Virus record (IMG/VR): IMGVR_UViG_3300032241_002742
Span: 1-34,970 of that record
Source of the DNA: a virus
Length of the DNA stretch: 34,970 bases
Reading direction: 5' to 3' (one strand)
Shown: in pieces, positions 7,594 to 16,822 of the stretch
Layout of the letters: the number at the start of each line of letters is the position of its first letter
How positions within the stretch are numbered: position 1 is the first letter of the stretch
Translations under genes and position numbers: made by a program
The notes under the pieces: generated by a model
Seen by the model: only the letters and a program-made list of their open reading frames with translations
Databases searched by the model: none
What the model was told of the DNA's origin: nothing

Positions 7594-8454
7594 TCATCCA
7601 ATCGTGTCGTATGGGGGCATTTCGTAATCCATAGACATTCTATCCATAATTTGATCTATTTCTCTTTGAGCATCTTCATAAATTTCTCTACCATTTAATT
7701 CAACTCCACCAGGCAATTTTACACCTTTAAATTTAATTAAGTTTTGACCCCACTGCCTTTTCATAATTGCAGTAAGATATCTTTTTAAGAAACGATCATT
7801 ATATACGTTAGTGAAAGTATTTGGATCTAAAATACGATAACAATCAATAACAAAAAATGTTCCAAGAGGGGCATATCCCCAATCGATATCTAAGTATAAT
7901 CTACCTTGTCTAATATTAAATCTAATTTGTTTATCCGTTTCTAATAAGAAATCGATATCTTCAAGATATGATTTAACCATTGAATATTGAAGTAATTCAA
8001 CAGAGTTAAAATAATATAAGTCATTCAAAAATAATTGATATTTAATACTAAACATTCCACCAGAAATTGTACTAGTATCAAATTTAAATACTTTTTCAAT
8101 TCCAATTACACTATCAGGAACTTGAATATAATTTGAGTTTTCATAAAAACTAAATGTGGTTGCAGTTCCTACGATATTAGAAGTTCCAGTGGTAGTAACT
8201 ATTCCAGCTCCTGTTGTAGAAACTGATCCTGCAGTCATGGTAAGACCACGACCTCTATTAATGTCATCTTGAGTAACTTGATACTTAAGATACATGCGTT
8301 CAATGCCATCGTAGTGCCTCTCCTGGAAGAGCTGAAGAGCATCATCTACTAAATCATCTATTTGGTCATCATCAAGGTTAATTTCCAATACAGGGTATCC
8401 TAGACGCCTTAAACAGTAGTCAATGAGATCTTGGCGACTTGCTGGCTTAGACAT
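7594..8454 (-). CDS. gp13: Head completion/neck protein gp13
   Basis: This 286-residue protein (T4 gp13 has 309) begins MSKPASRQDLIDYCLRRLGYP, followed by DDDQIDDLVDDALQLFQERHYDG, a classical gp13 N-terminus. The C-terminal half contains KRYLTAIMKRQWGQNLIKF and GREIYEDAQREIDQIMDRM, also characteristic. A Ser/Thr/Gly-rich insertion lies at about 70-105. gp13 joins gp14 on the portal after DNA packaging and is needed for tail joining. The ATG overlaps the last codon of the preceding gene, so translation is coupled. Confidence 0.92.
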   Translation of the reverse strand: MSKPASRQDLIDYCLRRLGYPVLEINLDDDQIDDLVDDALQLFQERHYDGIERMYLKYQVTQDDINRGRGLTMTAGSVSTTGAGIVTTTGTSNIVGTATTFSFYENSNYIQVPDSVIGIEKVFKFDTSTISGGMFSIKYQLFLNDLYYFNSVELLQYSMVKSYLEDIDFLLETDKQIRFNIRQGRLYLDIDWGYAPLGTFFVIDCYRILDPNTFTNVYNDRFLKRYLTAIMKRQWGQNLIKFKGVKLPGGVELNGREIYEDAQREIDQIMDRMSMDYEMPPYDTIG

Positions 8455-8876
8455 TAATAAGTTCCTCCTGTTATAGTATCTGTCCAGATAGGATTACCTG
8501 AATTATCGACTGTAAGAATATAACTACTGTTTGATTGATAAGAATTTGTATTTGGGGATGATACTAAATTTCCACTACTATTAAAATATGCGATTCCATT
8601 TGGGCCATTATAAATTCCATATGCATAATTAATTGGATTTAAAAAAGTCGTATTATTATCAAAATTTACATTCCCATAAAAAGTGGATACTCCAGTTACT
8701 TGGAATGTAGATAATATACCAACTCCACCTATTACATTAGTAGAAACTCCAGCAACATATGCATAACTAGCAACATCTGAATTTGATACATGGGTAATAG
8801 AATTAGCAACTCCAGATATACTGGAAATTACCTTAATTGCATTTTGTTGACCTACTCTTACAGTAATATCTCCCAT
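8454..8876 (-). CDS. Small virion structural protein upstream of gp13
   Basis: This 140-residue protein starts at ATG 8876; a TTG one codon earlier is a less likely start. The ATG overlaps the TGA of the preceding gene (ATGA). It opens MGDITVRVGQQNAIKV, a motif I recall in cyanophage structural proteins in this neighbourhood, and continues with Ser/Thr/Asn/Gly-rich sequence (YVAGVST, VTGVSTFYGNVNF, AYFNSSGNLVSS) of likely beta structure. It ends SGNPIWTDTITGGTY. No cysteine, signal peptide or membrane segment is seen. Position between the baseplate and neck genes suggests a virion component where T4 has gp11, gp12 and wac, but no homology to those is visible. Confidence 0.7.
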   Translation of the reverse strand: MGDITVRVGQQNAIKVISSISGVANSITHVSNSDVASYAYVAGVSTNVIGGVGILSTFQVTGVSTFYGNVNFDNNTTFLNPINYAYGIYNGPNGIAYFNSSGNLVSSPNTNSYQSNSSYILTVDNSGNPIWTDTITGGTY

Positions 8877-9217
8877 CAATAAGTAGCCCCCTCTCTTACA
8901 AGAGCCATGCCTTCAACTACTCTAGTTTTTTGATTATTAATATCAATAACAACAATATCATATAAGTACCTTCCAGGTTTTATTATGGAAGTCACTGATG
9001 TCGTTAATCCAATTTGAACTGTTCCTTCAGTTGGATTTGGTATTGACGTATTAAAATTGTATACAGTAGAACTATTGGTATATTTTCTCATTTGAGAACT
9101 TACACCATAACCAGTAAGATTTAATGCAGAATTAGTACTAGAATCATCAAGTATAAAAATTTGATTAAAATCCGTACCCACATTAATAACAATATTGCTA
9201 ACGTATACGGTGGCCAT
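8876..9217 (-). CDS. Small virion structural protein, likely beta-sandwich
   Basis: This 113-residue protein begins MATVYVSNIVINVGTDFNQ and has alternating hydrophobic strands (FNQIFILDD, GTVQIGLTTSVTSIIKPGRYLYDIVVID, TRVVEGMALVREGATY). The pattern resembles the small Ig-like or BppU-type beta proteins common in phage baseplates and cyanophage virions. It leads the 113-aa/140-aa/gp13/gp14/gp15/gp16 unit: an exact TATAAATA lies 24 nt before the ATG. No function can be named from sequence. Confidence 0.7.
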   Translation of the reverse strand: MATVYVSNIVINVGTDFNQIFILDDSSTNSALNLTGYGVSSQMRKYTNSSTVYNFNTSIPNPTEGTVQIGLTTSVTSIIKPGRYLYDIVVIDINNQKTRVVEGMALVREGATY

Positions 9218-9241
9218 CTATATCAGAGTATACCTAATAAG

Positions 9242-9249
9242 TATTTATA
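9242..9249 (-). promoter_or_regulatory. Late promoter, exact TATAAATA
   Basis: The minus strand reads TATAAATA, 24 nt before the ATG at 9217 and overlapping the stop codon of the 60-aa gene. It would drive the neck and packaging unit (9217-4973). Confidence 0.7.
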
Positions 9250-9427
9250 TTTGAGGATTTAAATTTAAAGAAATAATGGTTTCTTCCTGCTTTAGAAAAA
9301 GTTTTACATAAGATTTTGCAATATTTTTAAGTTGATCTGCATCATTACATGAATCTATTTCTCTAGAAATTTTTTCATATTCAAAAAGTTTAGAAATATT
9401 TTCTAATTTTATTTTATTCGGATTCAT
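9245..9427 (-). CDS. Small helical protein of unknown function
   Basis: This 60-residue protein is mostly helical: NPNKIKLENISKLFEYEKISREID, then NIAKSYVKLFLKQEETI. It resembles small conserved hypothetical proteins I recall from T4-like cyanophages, in which a KLFEYE-type segment is kept. It overlaps the end of the 69-aa gene by 14 nt in another frame, so its translation is probably coupled. Its position between a baseplate gene and neck genes suggests a chaperone or regulator, but nothing in the sequence proves it. Confidence 0.65.
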   Translation of the reverse strand: MNPNKIKLENISKLFEYEKISREIDSCNDADQLKNIAKSYVKLFLKQEETIISLNLNPQI

Positions 9428-9623
9428 TTTTTTCTAGCAATTGTCTGAGTAAACTTTTAATTTCACTAATATCATTTTTCATATTTTCAATTTCCATTTT
9501 TTCTTTTTCTTTTCTGGAAACTGAATTCAAATAATTAAAATATGCATTAGTATCACAATTAATTATAGCACCAGTTTCCGAATCTCTATAAAGATTTGGA
9601 TAACCTTCTACAGGAATTCTCAT
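9414..9623 (-). CDS. Small protein with C-terminal coiled coil, unknown function
   Basis: This 69-residue protein has two parts. The N-terminus MRIPVEGYPNLYRDSETGAI, continuing INCDTNAY, is a compact motif I recall at the start of small proteins conserved in T4-like cyanophages. The C-terminus (residues 36-66) is a charged coiled coil, KEKEKMEIENMKNDISEIKS. The ATG overlaps the TGA of the 2399-aa baseplate gene (ATGA), so it is co-translated with it. It may assist baseplate assembly; that is inferred from position only. Confidence 0.7.
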   Translation of the reverse strand: MRIPVEGYPNLYRDSETGAIINCDTNAYFNYLNSVSRKEKEKMEIENMKNDISEIKSLLRQLLEKNESE

Positions 9624-12600
9624 AGAATTGCAATTGATTGTATTGAACTAATAGCAGGAGATAATGCTTGATTTGTTCCGGTCATAACTATTTTAATACG
9701 ATATCCATTAAAATAACCTAGATTATCTGCAGTAAATTGATATTCCAAATATTCTCCACTATTACTTGAACGAACAAAAGCATCTGGTAATCCATCATTA
9801 TTTGCTGGATTAATAATAGTATCTCCATAACCATCACCAGTTGTATCCCTAAGATTATCATAACCTGGGAACAAATAAAATGATTGATTGATAGAAGATA
9901 CATTTGAAGTTATCAAACTGTATAAAACTCTAAAATCTGCAGAAGCATCTCTATATGCACTAATAATAACCTTCAATCCTCTTGCTGGTTGTGCTAAGTT
10001 AATTGGAACTGAAACGTATACAGCAGCATTTGGATCATAATTAAATGAATTAACTCTACCATCTAAAGCATAGTTTGTAATTGGTTCATTAACGCGATTA
10101 CTATGGAACTCTGTAGTTGCATTATCCAAATAAATTACAGGAGATAAATTATTATCAGTAGTTGATAAATTAATCGCAGTTGTAAATGATTTATTTCTTG
10201 GTAAAGAACTCAAATAATTATTTTCATTAACTTTTGAGCAAACTATCCTAGTTGTTGATAATTTATTTAAAGCATTCAATTGTACTGGTTCAAATCCTTG
10301 ATCAATAAATGAAGATTCATTTCCACCCATGCTAGTTCCGCTAACAGTTCTGATAGATGCTGAAGCAGAAGTGGATGATCCTGGAGTAATAATTGCATAA
10401 TTTGGAACTAAAGCATCGAATTGAATATTTCTTGTTGCAGTAATTTGATCTCCACCATCAGATGATTGATTACTAAATGCTAATTGTGGCCAATTGCTTC
10501 CTCCAATATTATCTGAACTTCTATCAATTCCATTTGTATTAATTCCTACTTGTACATAATATCCATTACTTGAAGGATAGACACTATCAATATTAAAAGT
10601 AGTATTAATTCTTCTTAGAGAAACACCACTTAATTCATACTTATAAACTTGAGAAGAATTGTCATGTGACTGAACTAATGTAGAATCTATTCCACGAGTA
10701 ATTCCGCTTAACTGATTGACACCAACTGTGGTATATTTAATTATTTCGTTATCAATTTTAACATATCCTGGATTTGTAGATCCAATAGAAACTCCTTCAA
10801 ATGTTGTAAAGTTACTGGTACTTGCAATTGAAATTGAAGTATCAGAAGCTGATAATCCAGTTGTAAGTGTTGTTGGAGATACATTTGATTTAACATTATT
10901 AAGTGTAACAAAATTTGAAGTTGAATACATTCCATGATCAAAATGATTTACACCAATAAATGTTCCCGTATTATATCCACTTGTTAAGGTAGAAGATCTG
11001 ATTGTAGTTGAAGCAAGAGAAATTGGATTTCCACTATTATCATAATAAACTAAACTTTGACCAAAAGTAAATGAATTTCCTTGAACATTTGAAAGATATA
11101 AAGTGTCAACACCACTAATAGTTGTAACTGTAATTTGAGATCCATTTCCAGTTCCACCAGCAGATGAAGTTACAATACCGACAATATCTCCTGCAACATA
11201 TCCATTTCCTGCATTAACTATAGTTGCTGAAGTAATTGTTCCAACTCCACTTATTGATAATGTTAAACCAGATCCATTTCCAGTAAGAGCATAAGTTGAA
11301 ACGTTTGATTGTGTAGTGTAATTAATACCTCCAGTTGTAATTCCAACAGTTGCTGCTGCACCGCCAGTATTTACAATGTTTCCATAATTATAAATTTTTG
11401 AAGAATCACTGACCTTTCTTCCCGTGGTAAGAATACCAATCATTGAAGAATTAGTAACAGTTGTAATTCCTACACTTAAGTTTCTTGTAAAAGTTGTAAC
11501 TGCATTTGCATCTAAAGTTGTAACATAACCATTACTTGTGTCTAAAGTCGGATTATAAAAATATGCAGTTCCATTCATAGAAGAAGAGAAATCTGCTTTA
11601 TACAACTTAAACATCATATCTTGATATTGGTTCGCTGTCCAAAGAGAACCATTTTGAGATCTAAAGAAACTTCCGAGAGAATACTGTTGAGAATAAACTC
11701 CACCTTGCCCAAGATTAAAGTTTTGACCATTAAAGGTAGATTTGCCCATTTCAGCGATAAAGACTTCATAGGCATCACTATTTGGTGATATTAAGACAAG
11801 TGCATATTGATTGCCAGGAGCCAAATAAATTGGATAATCAAACTTGAAGTTTGTTGCTACTGGAGTTACTGAAGTAATATTTTGTTGACTATCTCTTACT
11901 ATATTCGTAGGGATATTAATTAAATCTGGAGTTAATGTTTTAGATCTTCCAAGAACTGTTGCAGTAGGTGTACCATTATCATTATTAACTGTTCTAATTT
12001 CCAAAGTAACTGGTGCATTCCCCGAATCTTTAGAATAGAAATATATATCGGCTGAAGTTATAAAGGCACCATTTACATCATTTGGAACTGCATTTACAGG
12101 ACTTGAAGAATTATTTGCACCGACAACAAATGTTTGAGCAATTGGATCAACATAATAATAAGTATTTGCAGTAGTTACTGTAGTTTGGAAAGTGCTGGTA
12201 ATTCCAGCAGATCTATAATTAACTGATGCATAAGAAAATGTTTGATCTCCAGATATTGGGGGTAGATTTGTAGAATTTGAATTGAGAACATAAGTTTTAG
12301 TTCCAGTTGAAATTCTTATTGCAGGTGGAGGATTTGTTAAAGGATTTCTTATGAAAAATGTTCCAATCAAATCTCCATATACATCAGAAATTAACCTAAG
12401 ATTTTTAACATATGCAGTTGCCCCACTAGTTTGACCAACTAATTGCATACCCTGAACTAGATATCCAGAATATAATCCTTGTGCTTGTGTGGAAAGAGCA
12501 TAAGTATCAACATTTAAAACTTTACTTGACGCACTGTAAGATGAAGGAACACTTTCAGATGTTACATATGGATTTGCATTATAAGTTTTGGTTGGATTAT

Positions 12601-15600
12601 TATAAAGACCTTCTTTATGATTTGGAGTAGCAACTCTAAATGTGATTAAAGTATTATTGTTATATGTTCCTACTACAGTCTCTCCAACTTGGAATGTTCC
12701 AGATGATCCATAATTTTGTAGTGTTGAATCTGTTGCAATTTCGACTAATTTAGGAACAAAATCAACTCCCGAAACACTATCCAAGAATTGATAAAATTGA
12801 GTGCTTGGTTTAAGATTTTTTGCTCTAAATTCAGTGTTACGTGATCTCATATAAAGATCATTTGTGCTTGAAACTAATACTGTACTGGAAGAAACTGAAC
12901 TAGAAACTCCAACCCATACAATATGACCTGGACCATCACCTTTTCGTACGTTTTTATCAATAGTAATATATTGTTGTGGTAGATTTACAGTTGTAACCCA
13001 TGAATCTGCTGCAGGGGATAAAGTAATATTTCCAGTATATTGAACAATATTAAAAGGATTTACATTTTCAACTTGTGTAGTTAATGGTTGATTAATCCAG
13101 GGAACTTCATTATAATTTAATAAAACAGTATTACTTCTCTTAACTACATTTGGATCTATTAAAGTAAAATCTGTAGATAGATCTAAAGAAACATCAGGAG
13201 TACTGAGTGAAGGTGCTATCTGACTATCTAAACTGTTTACACTCACAATTGGAGTAAGTAATTTACTGTTAGAATCTATTTGAGCATTTGAATATGCTGA
13301 ATCTATAAATGAAGTAGAAGTAAAATTATCTACAAAAATTCCACTCTTAAATCTATTATTTCCTTGAGCATCTTGAATTTGAAGACTTTGAGTATTTACT
13401 TCTAATAAAGAAAGTGAAGTTGTAGTCTCTAAATTTGTAACTCTATTATCAATTGTTCCAATATCTCTCATCGTATATCTCTTATTATCACTATAAGTTA
13501 TTGATGCACTTTGTGGATAAAAAAGATATGGTGGAAGAGTAATGGTAGCAACTTCCATTACTTCATCAATAGTTGATGGGGGAGATGGATTATCAGAAGA
13601 AGTTCCATTTAAAAGAACAAAATTTCCATTTTTATCCAAAACTATTTTATCAATTCTTCCCAAATAATAACTATATCCAATTAATGATCCTTCATTTGGA
13701 GTAATAATTATTTTTGGTGTTAAGAATCTTGATGAGAAATCAAATGGTGAAGATGAAATTCCAGTAAAAGGAATAACCGCAGGTCTAAAATCTAAGACAT
13801 CAGATGCTCTTACATTATTATTTCCAATATCTGGAATATCGGATTCATATCTTGGATTATCATAACTTAAAACTGTAAATAAATCTCCAGTATCATTTGA
13901 TGGAACTGTATAATAATCATATACAACCAATAATGGATGTGATGGTTCTCCAGTTGTTTTGTTTCTTACTATTTTTGAATAATCATAATATTGATCTTTT
14001 TGGTTTTTATTCAATCTATAATTATTTCTTATATCTTTATACAAACCAGGAGTAATTGCTTGTACAGATGCTGCGGGAATATTTGATTCTAAAAATGTTA
14101 CAGTTTCATATAAAGAAAATCTATTTGCATTCAAATATACTATTCCTAAAATATTAGAATTTGGTTTTGTAACAATTCTAGCTACTGCTCCACTAGATTG
14201 ACCAACAATATTTTCACCAATGAGTGCATTATTAGAAACGTTTGCAACAGAATTGAACGTAATTTGATCTAAAGTTGGAGAACTCGTAGTAAGAGATTCG
14301 TAAATTGCAACAATACTTACAACATCTGGAACATTTAAACTAATTTCTTCATCTTCAACTCTCAAACCATAAAATTGATTGTAGGTTAATCCATTATTTA
14401 CTGAAGTGTTTATTCCAGTTCCAGATTGGGGGTATTTTGAAAGATTTATATTCAAAGTTTGACTTCTTGTAAAAGTCTTAATTCTACTTTGAATATTATT
14501 TTTAATCAAAGTTGAATTAATTGAAACAATTGTCTTACTTGGAGAAAGACCACTAATTGTCACATTATTACCACTTAAAGAAAATTTGTCTGATGTTAAA
14601 GTATCAGTCGTTCCATCTGAATAGAAAATTGAATATCTTTGATTATTAAATGGTAAGAAAAATGCACTACTCAATCCAGTTACATTTGATAAATTAAATG
14701 TAACTGTTCCGAGACCACTGCTTGTAACACTAGTTATTTGAGAACTAACTGTTATATTTGATCCTGTTAGATTTACTGAAGATATTGGTGAATTTGGTAA
14801 CTGTGCATATAATGAACCATTATTTTGAGTGACTAGTGCTCCAATTGAGAAGTTTACAGATGAAACTCCAAAACCAACTGCACCGTCACAAACTCCCGAA
14901 ACTGTAGAAAGACTAGTCAAAGTCATTGACTGTCCAGTTGGAGATACTGAAATTACCCTATTAAAAGTCTCAGTAGTAAATCCTGGTCTTTGATATCTAA
15001 TTACAGTATCTGATGTAATACCAGTGAAAAATCTTCCTGGACAAGTTACATTACCAGACTGATCAATTGAAATTAGATCAGTGGGAGTAAATCCAGTTGC
15101 AGTTATTTTTTCTAAATTTACGTCTGCACTAAATGCAGTTGAGAATCCAGAAATTGTAGTTGATTGATAAACAGATCTTATATCTTTAGTATCAAAGAAT
15201 CTAATTGAAGATATAGTTCTTGATACATTTGGTGTTAATCCATTGATTAAAATTTGTTCACCTACTTGGAAAGATCCAGAAACTTGTCTTAAGAAAATTA
15301 CAGTTCCATTTCCTGATGCAGTTGCATATCCACTTGCCCCACTACTAGCACCTTTCACATAAGAAGTTGCTGGTAAATCTACACTAGAAACTGTTTGATT
15401 TAATGTTAATTGTGTATAAGTTTGAATATCATACAAGTATAATCCCCATCTAGTTGCTGGGGAACTATTAATACCAGAAGTTGTAGAATCATTTAGATTC
15501 AACATATAAACTCTGGCATCACCTACTTGAAGTCCTGTAGGAACACTTGCTCCTTTTCTATTATTATATAAAGCAATATTTGCCTTAAATGCTGGAGTAC

Positions 15601-16819
15601 CTGAAACATTATTAATTCTAAAGCTACTTCCTAGTTGAAAAGGTATTTCTGTGGAATTAATTGTTTTAGTATCTCTTGGTTTTGGAGAATCTAAAATTGT
15701 CGTTTTATCTTTATAAACATCATATCCTCTTACATAAGAAATACCAGGAGAAATATTTACACACATCAAATCTTTTGAGGGTGTATTTCCCTGATCAGTT
15801 TTTTGACTATTTAAATATATTCCATCATTTCCAAGTAAATCATTTAAAGAATTTTGAATTTTAACTGTATATGGAGTTACTGAAAAATTTCCAGCTTCAT
15901 CATAAGTTCTTTTTGCTAAATAATCTCTTAAATTGCTGCTAGGATCTTTTGGTCTTGGAGTTTGTTGAATTTTTCCATTTATAACTCTAAAAAGTTCAAC
16001 AAAATCAGTATCATCAAGATCTGTTAATAATTTTTTACTTAAAGTTAAATTTATTTTAAATCTATCTGCCCCTGGTGCAGAATAGTTGGAAAATCCTTTT
16101 GCATTATCATATAATGAATTATCGGAATAAGCAGTTACAATTTCTTCTCCTATCAGTAATCCAATTCTGTATGATGGATCATTATCATAATAATCAAGAA
16201 TTATTGTTTGCTTTAATACATTTACAAAATATCCTCTAATAAAATAGACACCATCTGCAATTGATACTGCAGATCCAGTTGAAGTTGCATTGGAAGAAAT
16301 TAATCCTACGAGAGGAGTTCCTGCATTAATTACCGTACCAGAAGTGGTTGCAATATTATCGTTTTGTGCAAATAAAAGTTCACCATCTTGGAATGGGTTT
16401 ATTACAAAATTACTATCAGAACTTCTATATTTTACATAAATTGTTATATTATTGACTTCATCATTATTTGGAAGTTGAACATATTGAACACTGGCGGTAA
16501 CTCCAGAAGATTGCCCAGTTAAAGTTATTCCAATGAGATTGTTAATATATGTTGTAATATCAACTCCATAAAGAGTTGGATTTAATTGAACAGCACAAAA
16601 ATTTGAATCATAAGTAGTTCCCCCAGGAACGACCATTGAACCATTTTTAAAAGTATTACTACCAAATTTTTCAAGTTGATCTTGTAATGTTGATTGGAGA
16701 GTTGTTAATTCTCTAGCTTGAATTGGTTTTCCTGGATTAAATAATACTTTATAGTAATTATTTGATGAATTAAAATCATCATAATAAGGACTAACATTAA
16801 GATTTGTCTTTTGTGCCAT
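9620..16819 (-). CDS. Giant DUF4815 baseplate protein in the gp10 position
   Basis: This protein has 2399 residues. Its N-terminus (SPYYDDFNSSNNYYKVLFNP, then GKPIQARELTTLQSTLQDQL and EKFGSNTFKNGSMVVPGG) is a clear DUF4815 start, as in cyanophage baseplate proteins listed as gp10-like. Two more family parts are visible: RYTMRDIGTIDNRVTNLE near 1120-1140, and a jelly-roll-like stretch (DIYFYSKDSGNAPVTLEIRT to MMFKLYKADF) near 1590-1760. Between and after them are Ser/Thr/Gly-rich repeats: four SGAxAxV units, two GxGY repeats near 1830 and 1873, and a DNEIIKYT...SGITRG module near 2026. T4 gp10 has 602 residues. I infer a peripheral baseplate wedge protein enlarged by surface repeats. The match to T4 gp10 is positional, so no symbol is given. 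It follows gp8 by 3 nt. Confidence 0.82.
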   Translation of the reverse strand: MAQKTNLNVSPYYDDFNSSNNYYKVLFNPGKPIQARELTTLQSTLQDQLEKFGSNTFKNGSMVVPGGTTYDSNFCAVQLNPTLYGVDITTYINNLIGITLTGQSSGVTASVQYVQLPNNDEVNNITIYVKYRSSDSNFVINPFQDGELLFAQNDNIATTSGTVINAGTPLVGLISSNATSTGSAVSIADGVYFIRGYFVNVLKQTIILDYYDNDPSYRIGLLIGEEIVTAYSDNSLYDNAKGFSNYSAPGADRFKINLTLSKKLLTDLDDTDFVELFRVINGKIQQTPRPKDPSSNLRDYLAKRTYDEAGNFSVTPYTVKIQNSLNDLLGNDGIYLNSQKTDQGNTPSKDLMCVNISPGISYVRGYDVYKDKTTILDSPKPRDTKTINSTEIPFQLGSSFRINNVSGTPAFKANIALYNNRKGASVPTGLQVGDARVYMLNLNDSTTSGINSSPATRWGLYLYDIQTYTQLTLNQTVSSVDLPATSYVKGASSGASGYATASGNGTVIFLRQVSGSFQVGEQILINGLTPNVSRTISSIRFFDTKDIRSVYQSTTISGFSTAFSADVNLEKITATGFTPTDLISIDQSGNVTCPGRFFTGITSDTVIRYQRPGFTTETFNRVISVSPTGQSMTLTSLSTVSGVCDGAVGFGVSSVNFSIGALVTQNNGSLYAQLPNSPISSVNLTGSNITVSSQITSVTSSGLGTVTFNLSNVTGLSSAFFLPFNNQRYSIFYSDGTTDTLTSDKFSLSGNNVTISGLSPSKTIVSINSTLIKNNIQSRIKTFTRSQTLNINLSKYPQSGTGINTSVNNGLTYNQFYGLRVEDEEISLNVPDVVSIVAIYESLTTSSPTLDQITFNSVANVSNNALIGENIVGQSSGAVARIVTKPNSNILGIVYLNANRFSLYETVTFLESNIPAASVQAITPGLYKDIRNNYRLNKNQKDQYYDYSKIVRNKTTGEPSHPLLVVYDYYTVPSNDTGDLFTVLSYDNPRYESDIPDIGNNNVRASDVLDFRPAVIPFTGISSSPFDFSSRFLTPKIIITPNEGSLIGYSYYLGRIDKIVLDKNGNFVLLNGTSSDNPSPPSTIDEVMEVATITLPPYLFYPQSASITYSDNKRYTMRDIGTIDNRVTNLETTTSLSLLEVNTQSLQIQDAQGNNRFKSGIFVDNFTSTSFIDSAYSNAQIDSNSKLLTPIVSVNSLDSQIAPSLSTPDVSLDLSTDFTLIDPNVVKRSNTVLLNYNEVPWINQPLTTQVENVNPFNIVQYTGNITLSPAADSWVTTVNLPQQYITIDKNVRKGDGPGHIVWVGVSSSVSSSTVLVSSTNDLYMRSRNTEFRAKNLKPSTQFYQFLDSVSGVDFVPKLVEIATDSTLQNYGSSGTFQVGETVVGTYNNNTLITFRVATPNHKEGLYNNPTKTYNANPYVTSESVPSSYSASSKVLNVDTYALSTQAQGLYSGYLVQGMQLVGQTSGATAYVKNLRLISDVYGDLIGTFFIRNPLTNPPPAIRISTGTKTYVLNSNSTNLPPISGDQTFSYASVNYRSAGITSTFQTTVTTANTYYYVDPIAQTFVVGANNSSSPVNAVPNDVNGAFITSADIYFYSKDSGNAPVTLEIRTVNNDNGTPTATVLGRSKTLTPDLINIPTNIVRDSQQNITSVTPVATNFKFDYPIYLAPGNQYALVLISPNSDAYEVFIAEMGKSTFNGQNFNLGQGGVYSQQYSLGSFFRSQNGSLWTANQYQDMMFKLYKADFSSSMNGTAYFYNPTLDTSNGYVTTLDANAVTTFTRNLSVGITTVTNSSMIGILTTGRKVSDSSKIYNYGNIVNTGGAAATVGITTGGINYTTQSNVSTYALTGNGSGLTLSISGVGTITSATIVNAGNGYVAGDIVGIVTSSAGGTGNGSQITVTTISGVDTLYLSNVQGNSFTFGQSLVYYDNSGNPISLASTTIRSSTLTSGYNTGTFIGVNHFDHGMYSTSNFVTLNNVKSNVSPTTLTTGLSASDTSISIASTSNFTTFEGVSIGSTNPGYVKIDNEIIKYTTVGVNQLSGITRGIDSTLVQSHDNSSQVYKYELSGVSLRRINTTFNIDSVYPSSNGYYVQVGINTNGIDRSSDNIGGSNWPQLAFSNQSSDGGDQITATRNIQFDALVPNYAIITPGSSTSASASIRTVSGTSMGGNESSFIDQGFEPVQLNALNKLSTTRIVCSKVNENNYLSSLPRNKSFTTAINLSTTDNNLSPVIYLDNATTEFHSNRVNEPITNYALDGRVNSFNYDPNAAVYVSVPINLAQPARGLKVIISAYRDASADFRVLYSLITSNVSSINQSFYLFPGYDNLRDTTGDGYGDTIINPANNDGLPDAFVRSSNSGEYLEYQFTADNLGYFNGYRIKIVMTGTNQALSPAISSIQSIAIL

Positions 16820-16822
16820 TTT

